A DNA stretch of 64,000 nucleotides, from positions 1,034,001-1,098,000 of the forward strand of contig JBBPUQ010000008.1 in NCBI GenBank assembly GCA_038501195.1. The letters are read 5' to 3'. The translations under genes were made by a program, and so were the position numbers. Shown here piece by piece: positions 35,841 through 47,443 of this stretch. The first letter of the stretch is position 1; each line of letters starts with the position of its first letter. This stretch comes from Nemania diffusa (lineage: Eukaryota > Ascomycota > Sordariomycetes > Xylariales > Xylariaceae). Below the pieces are notes generated by a model. That model worked only from the letters and a program-made list of their open reading frames with translations, was not told the DNA's origin and did no database searches.

Positions 35841-37759
35841 AAGTTAATAATTATATTATTATTTTTTTATATTAATTATAATTAATTATAATTTAATAAT
35901 TTTATTATTTATATATAAATGTTTTTTTTTTTAAATTTTAATTAATATATTAATAATATATTTAATTTAATTATTATTTATTATATTTATAAAAAATCTT
36001 TAAATATTAAATAATAATTATTAAAAATTAAAAATTAAAAATATATAATATTTAATTAAATAATTAATAATAATAATAATAAAGTTTTAATATTTTTTTA
36101 AAATAAATTATTTATAAAATTATTTAAAATATTATTATATTTCTATATAAATTATTTATATATATATATATATTTAAATTTTATAAATTTTAATTAATTT
36201 TTTTAATTTTTTAATTTATTAAATAATTTTAAAAAAATATAATTATATATATTTATATATATAAATAATATTAAATAATTAAATATAATAATTTTTTATA
36301 TAATATAATATATAAAAGTATTATTTATAAAACATTAAATTAATAATATATTTTATTTATTATTAATATTTTTATTAATATTTAAAATTAATTTATAATT
36401 ATTTTTAATATTAATAATATAAAAAATAAAAGAAATTATATAAATTATATATTATAATTATAGTTTTTTTTTATTTTTTATTAATTTATATTAATTAATT
36501 ATTTTTTAAATTTTTTATATTAATAAAAGTTTTTAAAAATATTAAATAAATAAATTTATATAAAAACAATATATTTTTAAAATAAACTATAATAATTTTT
36601 TAACTTTTATTTATTATATTAATTATTTTAATAAAAAATTATATTATTAATATTAATATATAATAAAAACTTTTATAATATTTTTTTTATTTTTTTAATA
36701 AATTATTTTATTATATAAATTTATAAATAATATTATAATTTATATTATAAAATATATTTATATTTAAATAAAGAAATTTTATTATTTATTTAAAATAATA
36801 AATTTATTTAAAATTTGATAAAAAAATTAAAATAATAAATTAAAAAGTTTTTATATAAATATATTAATTTAATTAAAAAACTTAAATATATTTTTTAGTT
36901 TTATATTTAAAAATATATAATATTATTTAATTTTTAAATTTATAATTAATATTATATTTTTTATAATTTATTAATTTATTAAAAACTTATATATTAAATT
37001 AATATTAATTATTAATTTATTTATAATAATATTATATTTAATAAAATTTTAATAAATTAATAAAAATAACTATATAATTATTATTAATTATATTAATATA
37101 ATTATAAATATTTAATTTTAAAAAATAAATATATTAAAATATAATTTAATTATTTTTTTATAATTTTATTATTTCTTTAAATAAATTAAAATAAATTATA
37201 TTAATTAATATTTATAAATAAAATAATATTTATATATATTTATAAATATAATTAAAAAATTAATATTATTAATATTTTTAATAATATTAATAAAATATAT
37301 TATATATAATATATTTTTTAAATTAATTAAATAAAACATAAATAATTTATAATATTAACTATTATTTTTAATTAATTTTTTATATATTTATATATTATAA
37401 ATTATTTAATTTATTTTATTATATAATAAAATATTAAAATTATATATATATTATTAAATTAATTAATATATAAATAAATTAAATTTATAATTATAATAAA
37501 AAAAATTAATATTATTAATATTTTTAATAATATTAATAATATTTTTAATAATATTAATAATATATATTATATATAATTAAAAATTATTTTAATAAAAAGA
37601 AGTTTTATATTATAATAACTTTAATTAATAATAAAATAAAAACTTTTTTAGTTTTTTTTTTATTAATAAATTATTTTATTATAAACTTATATATTAAATT
37701 AATATTAACTATTAAAATATTATTAATAATTTATTTATAATTAAATAATAACAATTTAA

Positions 37760-37880
37760 TTTATTAATTATATAATTTAATTAATTATTATATATAATAA
37801 ATATATAATTAAACTTTTATTATTTATATATAAAAGCTTTTTTTTTATTTTTTAATTAATTTATTTATAATATATTTAAT
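37760..37880 (+). repeat. Dispersed AT repeat, copy 1
   Basis: Shares the run AATTATTATATATAATAAAT, then AATTAAACTTTTATTATTTA, with 42655-42790. The second word also occurs at ~29211-29230, where similarity resumes at 29300-29470 versus 37990-38165. Extent judged by eye. Confidence 0.5.
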
Positions 37881-38174
37881 TTAATTATTATTTAAGTATA
37901 TTTATTATATATAAATTAACTTTTTATTTTAATTTAATTTAATTAAATAAAATAAACTTTTTAATTTATAAATTATATATATATATATTATATATTAAAT
38001 TAATATTTTTTTATTTTTATAAATTTAAATAATAAAACTTTTATATTAATTATATATTAAATTTTTTTATTTATTTAAAAATTATAAAAATATAACAATT
38101 TTAATATTTAATATTTAAATATTATTAATAAATTATTAATAAATAATAATATTTTAAAAAATTTAAAAATATAA

Positions 38175-39118
38175 TTTTATTATATTTAAACATTTTTATT
38201 ATAATTAATATAAAATATATTTATATTATATAAAATAACTACTTTTTTTATAAGTTATATTTTTATAATTTATTTATATTATATAATTTTATATATAAAT
38301 TAAATTATATATTAATAAATTTAAAAAAATAAATAAAATTTAAAAAATTAATATATTAATATTAAAAATTATAAAAAAATTTAAATAATAATAATAAATT
38401 TTTATTTATTTTTATATTAACTTAATTAATTTTTAAAAATAATTATAAATAAAATTATAAAATTAAAAAAAATATTAATATTTTAAAAATTATATAATAT
38501 TTTATAAATTAATAACTATTTATTTTTATTATTTTTATTTAAATTTTTAAATAAATTTATATAAAACTTTATATTAAAATTATATTATATAATTATAAAT
38601 TATATATTTTATATATAAAATTTTATATAAATTATAAAATTTTTAATTAATAAAAATTTAAATAAAAATAATAAAAATAAATAGTTATTAATTTATAAAA
38701 TATTATATAATTTTTAAAATATTAATATTTTTTTAATTTTATAATTTTATTTATAATTATTTTTAAAAATTAATTAATTTAATAAACTTTTTATTTTTAA
38801 TATAATATTAATAGTTTTATTAATAATTTATATATAATAATATTATTAATTATTTTTAAAAATTAATTAAATTAATATAAAAATAAACAAAAATTTATTA
38901 TTATTATTTAAACTTTTTTATAATTTTTAATATTAATATATTAATTTTTTAAATTTTTTTTAATTTGTAAACTTTATTAATATATATTTTAATTTATATA
39001 TAAAACTTATATAATATAAATAATTTATAAAAATATAACTTATAAAAAAAGTAATTATTTTATATAATATAAATATATTTTATATTAATTATAATAAAAA
39101 TATTTAAATATAATAAAA
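38175..39118. repeat. Long imperfect inverted repeat (foldback)
   Basis: The left arm (38175-38549) matches the reverse complement of the right arm (38655-39118) across a ~105-nt spacer. The right arm has about 90 nt extra, partly a duplication of an AATTATTTTTAAAAATTAA word. The arms share non-trivial words containing C or G, such as AATAACTA(C/T) beside the T run and TTAATAACTATTTATTTTTA, so this is not only chance A/T symmetry. Confidence 0.7.
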
Positions 39119-39278
39119 ATAATTAATATTTAATTAAATTATAATAATATAATAATTAAATAGTTTTATATAAAATTAAAAATAAAAAATAATTTAATTA
39201 AATAAAAATTTTATTATTTATTATTAATTTAAATATTATTATAAAAAAAACAATTAAATTATAAAATATAATTAAATA

Positions 39279-42002
39279 TATTAATTTAATTTTATATAAT
39301 TGATTATATATAGCAAAACTAAAGCAAAATATAATATTGTAATTATATAATACTATTATTGTTTTTTTATTTAAAAAAAAAATTTATATATATAATATAT
39401 ATATATAAATTTATTAATGATTTATTAATATTATATATAATAAAATATAATTAATTTTTTAATAAATAAATAATAAATTATATAAAAAAAAATTAAATAT
39501 ATATTAACTATAATTAATATTATTATTTTAATAGTTGTAAAAAGAATTTTTAGTTATAGTTTTTTTTATATATATATATTTTTTATTTTTTTTTATATAT
39601 ATTTTTATTTATATATATAACTTATTAATTAAAAGTAATACTTTTAATATTTAGTTTAATATTTTTTTTATTAATATATTAATTAAGTTATTTTTTTTAT
39701 TAATTTAAAATATTTTTAAAATTTCTTTTTTTATATAACTTTTATAACAATATAATATTAATTATTAATTAGTTTTTTTATATTATATTAAATTTAATTA
39801 AATAATTATAATATAATTTTAAATTAAAATATAAAATTATTAAAATTTATAATATATTTAATATTTTTAAAATTTTTTAAAAAGTTATATAAAAAATAAT
39901 TATATTATTAAATTTATTAATTATTTTATATAATTTATTAATTAATATATTGTTAATTATTTATTTATATTTATTTAAATTTTAATAAATAATATTATTA
40001 AAAATTTTAAATTTTAAATTTTAAATTAATATTATTTTTTATATAAGTTTTTATAACTAATATAATTAAAATTTTAATTTATAATATTATATTTATATTA
40101 TTTATAAATAAATTATTTATAAAAATAAAAAACTTTTAATAATATAAATTAAAAAATATAAACATTTGTTTATAATTATAATTATTAATTTGTTATTTAA
40201 TTTATTTATTTAAAATAATTATATTAATTTTTTATAAATTAATAATTTAAATAATAATAAATAAGTTATATAAAATTTTTAATTAATAAATATTATTTAT
40301 ATATATATTTTAAATATATTAAAAAATATATTATTATATAAAGTTTTTTATATAAAAATGAATTTTAATTAATTATATAATTTAACTTTTTTAAATTAAT
40401 ATAATATATTTATTTATAAATATAATTTAAATATTATTAAATTTAATTAAATTATTTTTATTTAAAATTTATTTAAGTTTAGTTTTAAATTTTATTATAT
40501 AAAATTAAAAATATTGTTTATTTATAATTTAATAATATTAAAATTTTAAAACTATTATTAATAATTAATAAATAAAAATTATATAAAAAAACAATTATTT
40601 TAAATTTTTAATAATAATATTTATAATATATTTTAAATTAATATAAACTTAATTTAATTAATTTATATAATAATTATATAATTTATAATATAGTTTTTTT
40701 AAAATATTTATTTTTAAGTTTAATAAATAAATATATATAAATTTTTATATAAATTTATTAATTAATTATATATATATTTATATAATATTTTATAATTTAT
40801 ATATTTTATTATAGTTTTAAATTAAAATAAATTTAAAAATTAAAATTAATTGTTAATTTATTTATTAAATTATTAATAATTATATAAATATAATATTTTT
40901 TTTTAAATTGTCATATATTTTTATATAATTATTAAAACTTTTTATATAATTAAATAATTTTATTTTTAACTTTTTATATAAACTTTAATTTAAAAATTTA
41001 AATATTATAATATTTATTAAAGTTATATTTTATAAATTTAAATATTTTTTATATAAATAATTTATTAATTTTTATTATATTAAATTTTTTAAAAAAAAGT
41101 TTAAATATATTAATAATATTATTTATTTATAATTTAATAACTAGTTTATAATTTATTTTTTTTAATTAAAAAAATATAAAATTTAATTATATAAAAAAAT
41201 TAAAAATTATATTAATTTTTTAAATCAGCTTTTTTTTTTTATATAATATTTATTAAAATAAATAATATATTATTTTTATTGTTTTATTTTATATTTTTTA
41301 TTATATAAAAATAAAGTTTAATTTATATATATTAAAATTTTATAAATTTATTAATTATATTAATTATAATATTAAATTTTTTAATAGTTTATATTTTATA
41401 TAGTTTATTTTAGTTTTATTTTTTTTGCTATATAAATATTTCATTTTTTAATAATAATATAAATATTTTATATAAAATAAAACTATTTTATTAATTAATT
41501 ATATAATTAACTTTAATTATAATTTGTTTTTTTTAAAATATTTTTATAGCTTTTTTAATAGTTTTTATTTTTTATATAATATTAAAAAATAAAATAAAAA
41601 TTTAATTAATTTATAAATAATTATTAAAAATAAATAATATTAATATAAAACTATTAAATTTTATAATATTATTTAAAACTTATTAATTTATAATATATTA
41701 TTATTAAATAAAAAAAGCTAATATAATTATTAATTAATATTAATTTAATTTTATATAATTAATTATATATAGCAAAACTAAAATAAAATATAATATTATA
41801 ATTATATAATATTATTATTGTTTTTTTATTTAAAAAAAAATCTTTATATATATAATATATATATATAAATTATATAAATTTATTAATAATTTATTAATAT
41901 TATATATAATAAAATATAATTAACTATTTAATAAATAAATAATAAATTATATAAACAAAATTTAAATATATATTAATTATAATTAATATTGCTATTTTAA
42001 TA
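39279..42002. mobile_element. Short LTR-type element, nearly pure A/T, nested in the AT island
   Basis: Direct repeats 39279-39533 (255 bp) and 41738-42002 (265 bp, with a ~10-bp duplication) both contain TATATATAGCAAAACTAAA and TTTTTTTATTTAAAAAA. Termini read TATTAA...TTAATA, which would be TGTTAA...TTAACA before G-to-A and C-to-T change. AAATA flanks both outer ends (39274-39278 and 42003-42007). The ~2.2-kb interior has no frame. The size suggests a non-autonomous or internally deleted LTR element. The AT context weakens the TSD evidence. Confidence 0.55.
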
Positions 42003-42654
42003 AAATATATATATAATTTTTATATAATTAATTTATTATTTAAAAATATTATTTTTAAAACTATTTTTTAAATAAAAAAAGTTATAAATATTTATATATA
42101 TAAATAATTTAATAAATATAAATATAAATTTATTAATATTAAATATATATTATATTTATATATATATATATAAAGTTATTTTATTAAAAACTGTTTTAAA
42201 ATAATAAAAAATTAAAAATTAAAACTATAGTTTTTAATTTTTTTATTTTTAAATTATATTTAAGTTATTTTTTAATTATTAAAATTTATATTTTTATTAT
42301 AAATATAATATAAAAACTAAATTTATAAAACAAAATAAATAAATTATAAATTTATAAATTATATAATATATAAAAAATAAAAAATATAAATTATATAATA
42401 TATAAAAAATAAAAAATTATTTATTTATTAATTTAAATTTTAAAAAATAATAATATTAAAAATAATAATTTAATATAAATAATAAATAAATTATATGATA
42501 TAAAATAATTATTAATTATTTAAATTATTAAAATTATATAATAATTATAAAATAACAATATAAAATAAAATAATTTATTTATAAATTAATATATTTAAAA
42601 AAAATAATATTATAAATTAAATATATATTAATTTATAATTATATAATAATAATT

Positions 42655-42790
42655 TAATTTAATAATTATATAATTTAATTAATTATTATATATAATAAAT
42701 ATATAATTAAACTTTTATTATTTATATATAAAACTTTTTTTTATTTTTTAATTAATTTATTTATAATATATTTAATTTAATTATATTTAT
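42655..42790 (+). repeat. Dispersed AT repeat, copy 2
   Basis: Second copy of the 37760-37880 repeat, ending in the same TTTTTAATTAATTTATTTATA run. Confidence 0.5.
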
Positions 42791-43077
42791 TATAATTATA
42801 AATATATATATTATAATATAAATAAATTATTTAAATAAACATTTAAATATATTTTAATATTTTTTTAATTTATTATTATTTAAAAAACAATTTTTTATTT
42901 TTTTATTTATTTATTTATATTATTATTATTAAAATATATAATTTTTTAATATATTAATTTATAAATTAATATTTATTTATTATATATATAATTATATTTT
43001 TATTAATTTTAATATTATATTAATTTAAAATATATAATTTAATTTATAAATTATATATTATAAAATTATATTATATT

Positions 43078-43128
<51 letters not shown>

Positions 43129-43146
43129 TTTCTTTATTTATTTATA
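43078..43146. repeat. (TTTA)n microsatellite
   Basis: About 17 TTTA units with one C interruption. It lies near the right-hand change from nearly pure A/T to the ~5-10% G+C right arm, a mirror of the (TTA)n tract at 28692. Confidence 0.9.
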
Positions 43147-44594
43147 TTTTATATTATAAAATTTTATATTTATTAAAATTAAAACTTTATATTATAAAAA
43201 ATTATTTATTAATTTAATTATTTAACTTTATTTATTAAGTTTAAGTAAAAAAAAACTTTTGCAAAATTTTTATAACTATTAATTTTATTTTATTTAAAAA
43301 TATATTAACTTTTAAAACTTTAATTTAAATATATATTAACTTATAAACTTTAATATTAATTTATAAAAATTTAAACTAAGTTTAATATAATTATTTATTG
43401 TTACATATATTTATACAAAAATATATTTTTTTTATTTTTTTTACAGCTATTTAACTTTTAGTTAATTTGTTAATAAAAACGTTTAAGCTAACTAATAATA
43501 GCTTGTTTAAACATTTTTAAAATAATTTTAAACAGTTTTACAGTTTTTACATTTTTATTGTTAGTTATAAATATTAATATATATTTGTACAAAATTATAT
43601 AAATATTTACAAGCTTTTATATATTTAAATCTTTTTTATTTTTTATAAAAAATATATAATATTGCTAGTAAAAAATATTAACAGTAAAAATAAGCGCTAC
43701 TAAAAACATTAAAACTAAAAAAAATATATTTATTAAAAAAGCTACAGCTTTTTAAACTTATATAAACTTAACAATTTTTAACATTAACTTAATTAAAAAC
43801 TATATAAGCTACAACAGCTAATATTTACTATTAACAACTTGTTTTAATATTATAATAAATAAAAGCACTTTTAATTCAAACTTTTTTTAAAATAATAAAA
43901 CAAAAAATAGTTTATATATATTAGTTTAAATAATATTAAAGTTGTACAAAGTTATATATATAATATTGTTTTTAATATAATAATAAATATTATTAAAATT
44001 ATTTTTACAAAAACTATTAAAAAAACTTTAAGTTTTTATAATATAACTATTAAAATTATTATAATTATATAAATATTTTAAACTTTTGTTATTTTAATAT
44101 TAAAATTAAATATTAATAATTTTATTATTACTACAATTTTTCTGTTTAAATTTAACTACTTATTACTTATATTAAATTTAAATAGCTTGTTTTATTTAAT
44201 AATAAGTTTTAGCAAAATTAACTATAGCTTGTTTTATTTAAACTTTAATTAAACAAAATTTATTTTTACAACTTTTATATAGTAATATATTGCTATATAT
44301 ATAATACAAAGTTATATAATATAATAATATTTATTAATAGTTAATAATATATATAAAAGCTTGTATATATTAATATATTAGTTAATACTTTTGTATAAAG
44401 TTGTATAAATATGTTTTTAAAATTTATTAAAAAATAAATTGTTGTAGCTAAAAAAAAAATCAATAATAATAAATATTTTATATGTATTAACAGCTTTTAT
44501 TATTTTTAGCTGCACTATATATGCTAACTTAAAAACAACTATAATACTTACTTATAAGGGGTATTTTTATACTTCTTAGGTGTTATTTTAATAA

Positions 44595-44634
44595 GAAATT
44601 AGTTTTCGAACAGTTTGCCCTCTGGGACGCCGTA
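44595..44634 (-). repeat. Right terminal inverted repeat of the AT island
   Basis: Inverted copy of 25287-25326, ending in GGGACGCCGTA, followed directly by CTATAC. Confidence 0.8.
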
Positions 44635-45181
44635 CTATACACTGGCTGTCCCGCCGTCGCTCGCCCCCAATGACGCATGATCCACTAGCCTGGCGGCAAT
44701 GCTACAGTGCAACCAGTCAGCTGCCAGTGAACGTCTGCTGTTCACGGTACGTCGACCTATACTGTACCGAGCCCCGGTATCCAATGTACCTATTTCCAGT
44801 AAGGTTCCTACATGCGCATTAGTAGAGTAGGTACAGCACTTGCAGTTGGTGGGCAGCCCCGCTTTTATCTGAACATTGAAGATGTGTTCTTTTTTGCAAC
44901 TTGTCCACTTTGCATTCTGGCTTCTTCCACCTGCGTCGGCCATATAAGGGAAATTCTCAGGCAATTCTCCCGAGCTGCTCTACTTCCTCTCTAAACCACT
45001 ATTCTCACACACTCTCTCTTTAACCCTCCCCAATCGACATCTCCTCTAGTGCCTCGTGTAAGAGGGCATTATAAGAGGTTCGGCGCTGGTGTCTTGATTT
45101 TCTTCTCTCTTCAGTCGCGCTCTCTTAGTTACCACTTGTCTTCGCTTGGGTATTAGATTGTCGTCTGGTCGACCATTTACA
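44635..45181 (+). promoter_or_regulatory. BiP/Kar2 promoter and 5' leader
   Basis: 547 bp of normal composition between the AT island and the BiP start codon. CCAAT occurs at 44667-44671, followed after 10 nt by CCACT, close to but not matching the ER stress element CCAAT-N9-CCACG. A second CCAAT lies near 44773-44777. TATA-like words are CATATAAGGG at 44941 and ATTATAAGAG at 45069. CT-rich stretches precede the ATG. Regulation by the unfolded protein response is known for BiP genes; no exact UPRE was found here. Confidence 0.4.
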
Positions 45182-47443
45182 ATGGCTCGACGCTCCCAGA
45201 GCTACTGGGCGATTGCCATTGGCATGATCGCCTGGAGCCTTCTGCTCTTCAGCCCCCTCGCCTTCGTCTCCAGTGTTAATGCTCAGGAAACGGAGCACGA
45301 ATATGGCACTGTTATCGGTATTGTAAGTCAAGACCGCAGGCGGGGCGTTTATACGCTGCTGTCATGCCATATTTACCCCCGGGATCTTTTTGCTGACCTC
45401 GACTCCTCGGTTAGGATTTGGGAACCACCTACTCTTGCGTCGGTGTGATGCAGAAGGGCAAGGTTGAGATTCTCGTCAACGATCAAGGAAACCGTATCAC
45501 CCCCTCATACGTCGCCTTTACCGAAGACGAACGGTTAGTTGGAGATGCCGCCAAACAACAGGCGGCCAACAATCCCCGTAACACTATCTATGATGTCAAG
45601 TAAGTCTCCGAAATCCTGAGAGCAAGCGCCATCTCGTCTGCCGACGGGACATCCCCGCAGCTCCAGGACACCCCTGTATTCATATGCGACTGGGTCGCTA
45701 ACCACAACCATAACAGGCGATTTATCGGCCGAAAGTGGAATGAGAAGACTCTCCAGAGCGATCTCAAGCACTTCCCCTACACTGTTATTGAGAAGGAGGG
45801 CAAGCCTGTGGTTCAAGTCGATGTCCACGGTGAACCCAAGAAGTTTACCCCCGAAGAAATCTCTGCCGTCATCCTCGGCAAGATGAAGGAGGTTGCCGAG
45901 TCATACCTGGGCAAGAAAGTTACTCATGCCGTTGTCACGGTCCCCGCCTACTTCAACGACAACCAGAGACAGGCCACCAAGGACGCCGGTATCATTGCTG
46001 GTCTCAATGTACTACGTATTGTCAACGAGCCCACTGCCGCCGCTATCGCCTACGGTCTGGACAAGACCGATGGTGAGCGTCACATCATTGTGTACGATCT
46101 GGGTGGTGGTACTTTCGATGTTTCCCTCCTATCTATCGACCAGGGTGTTTTCGAGGTTTTGGCTACCGCTGGTGATACCCATCTTGGTGGTGAAGATTTC
46201 GACCAGAGAATCATCAACTTCTGGGCTAAGTCATACAACAAGAAGCACTCCGTCGATATCACCAAGGATCCTAAGGCCATGGGCAAACTGAAGCGTGAGG
46301 CTGAGAAAGCCAAGCGAACCCTCTCTTCCCAGAAGACTGCTCGTATTGAGATTGAGTCGTTCTTTGAGGGCAAAGACTTCACAGAGACCCTAACCCGAGC
46401 CAAGTTCGAAGAGCTCAACATCGATCTTTTCAAGCGAACCCTAAAGCCTGTCAAGCAGGTCCTCGACGACGCTAAGATGAAGAAGGAGGAGGTCGACGAC
46501 ATCGTTTTGGTCGGTGGTTCAACCCGTATTCCCAAGGTCCAAGAGCTTCTCGAGGAATTCTTTGGCGGCAAGACAGCCAGCAAGGGTATTAACCCCGACG
46601 AGGCTGTCGCCTTCGGCGCCGCTGTCCAAGCCGGTGTTCTATCTGGCGAGGAAGGTACCGCGGATGTTGTCCTTATGGACGTCAACCCGTTGACTCTAGG
46701 TATCGAGACCACTGGTGGTGTCATGACCAAGCTTATTCCCCGTAACACTGCTATCCCTACCCGCAAGAGCCAGATCTTCTCCACGGCTGCCGATAACCAG
46801 CCCGTCGTCCTGATCCAGGTTTACGAAGGCGAACGATCCATGACCAAGGACAACAACTTGCTTGGAAAGTTCGAGTTGACCAACATCCCCCCTGCGCCTC
46901 GCGGTGTTCCCCAGATCGAAGTTTCCTTCGAACTCGACGCCAACGGAATTCTCAAGGTGTCGGCCTCGGACAAGGGAACCGGCAAGACCGAGACCATCAC
47001 TATTACTAACGATAAGGGTCGTCTTACTCAAGACGAGATTGACCGTATGGTTGCCGAGGCTGAGAAATATGCCGAGGAAGATAAGGCCACTCGCGAGCGC
47101 ATTGAAGCCCGAAATGGTCTAGAGAACTACGCTTTCAACCTGAAGAACCAGGTTAATGACGAGGATGGTCTTGGTGGCAAGATTGATGAGGAAGACAAGG
47201 AAACCGTAAGTTACACGAACCTATGTCATCGCAATTAGTAACTAACGAGTGCTACAGATTCTCGACGCCGTCAAGGAGACCACTGAATGGCTCGATGAGA
47301 ACGCCGCTACGGCTACCGCAGAGGACTTTGAGGAGCAGAAGGAGAAGCTCTCAGGCGTTGCCTACCCCATCACATCTAAGATGTACCAGGGAGCTGGTGG
47401 CGCAGGAGATGATGATGAGCCCGACGTCCACGATGAGTTGTAA
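45182..47443 (+). CDS. KAR2: BiP/Kar2, ER-lumenal Hsp70 chaperone
   Basis: A 666-aa ATP-dependent chaperone for folding, translocation and ERAD in the ER lumen. Exons are 45182-45322, 45415-45599, 45717-47205 and 47258-47443, all joined in phase. Residues 1-~32 are a signal peptide ([20 protein letters not shown]). The nucleotide-binding domain shows [42 protein letters not shown] and [13 protein letters not shown]. The interdomain linker and substrate domain follow ([20 protein letters not shown], then [20 protein letters not shown]), then the helical lid. The C-terminus is DEPDVHDEL, the HDEL ER-retention signal. Coding GC is high and codon use is strongly biased toward C-ending codons, as expected for a highly expressed gene. 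Its start codon lies only 0.55 kb from the AT island. Confidence 0.98.

Larger units (their letters stand above)
25287..44634. mobile_element. 19.3-kb AT-saturated island bounded by 40-bp terminal inverted repeats
   Basis: Both edges carry the same 40-bp sequence in inverse orientation, beginning TACGGCGTCCCAGAGGGC and continuing through AACTGTTCGAAAACT, with 2 mismatches in 40. Immediately outside, CTATAC occurs as a direct repeat on both sides (25281-25286 and 44635-44640), extendable to TACTATAC if the outer TA is counted. This is the signature of a transposed unit with a 6-8-bp target duplication. The interior is almost only A and T and has no frame above ~66 codons. Outer arms (25.33-28.6 and 43.25-44.59 kb) keep roughly 5-10% G+C by eye. 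Segments at 28.62-29.50 and 35.41-43.20 kb keep about 1-2%. I read it as a DNA transposon invaded by other elements and hypermutated. TSD length would allow hAT-, KDZ- or Maverick-type elements, but no transposase can be identified. Confidence 0.75.

Noticed and set aside
25287..44634. Regional centromere or mitochondrial/plasmid insertion as explanation of the AT island
   Set aside because: Defined inverted repeats and a target duplication fit a transposed unit better. At 19 kb it is short for a RIP-type regional centromere, and no mitochondrial gene or rRNA could be read.
25285..44636. Simple TA target duplication (Tc1/mariner, Fot1/pogo type)
   Set aside because: TA does flank the CGGCG start on both sides. 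However, the longer direct match CTATAC outside the full 40-bp repeat is more specific, so TA alone was not preferred. It cannot be fully excluded.
46080..46784. 234-codon open frame antisense to BiP
   Set aside because: It is a mirror of the strongly codon-biased BiP exon. No start context, motif or splice continuation was seen.
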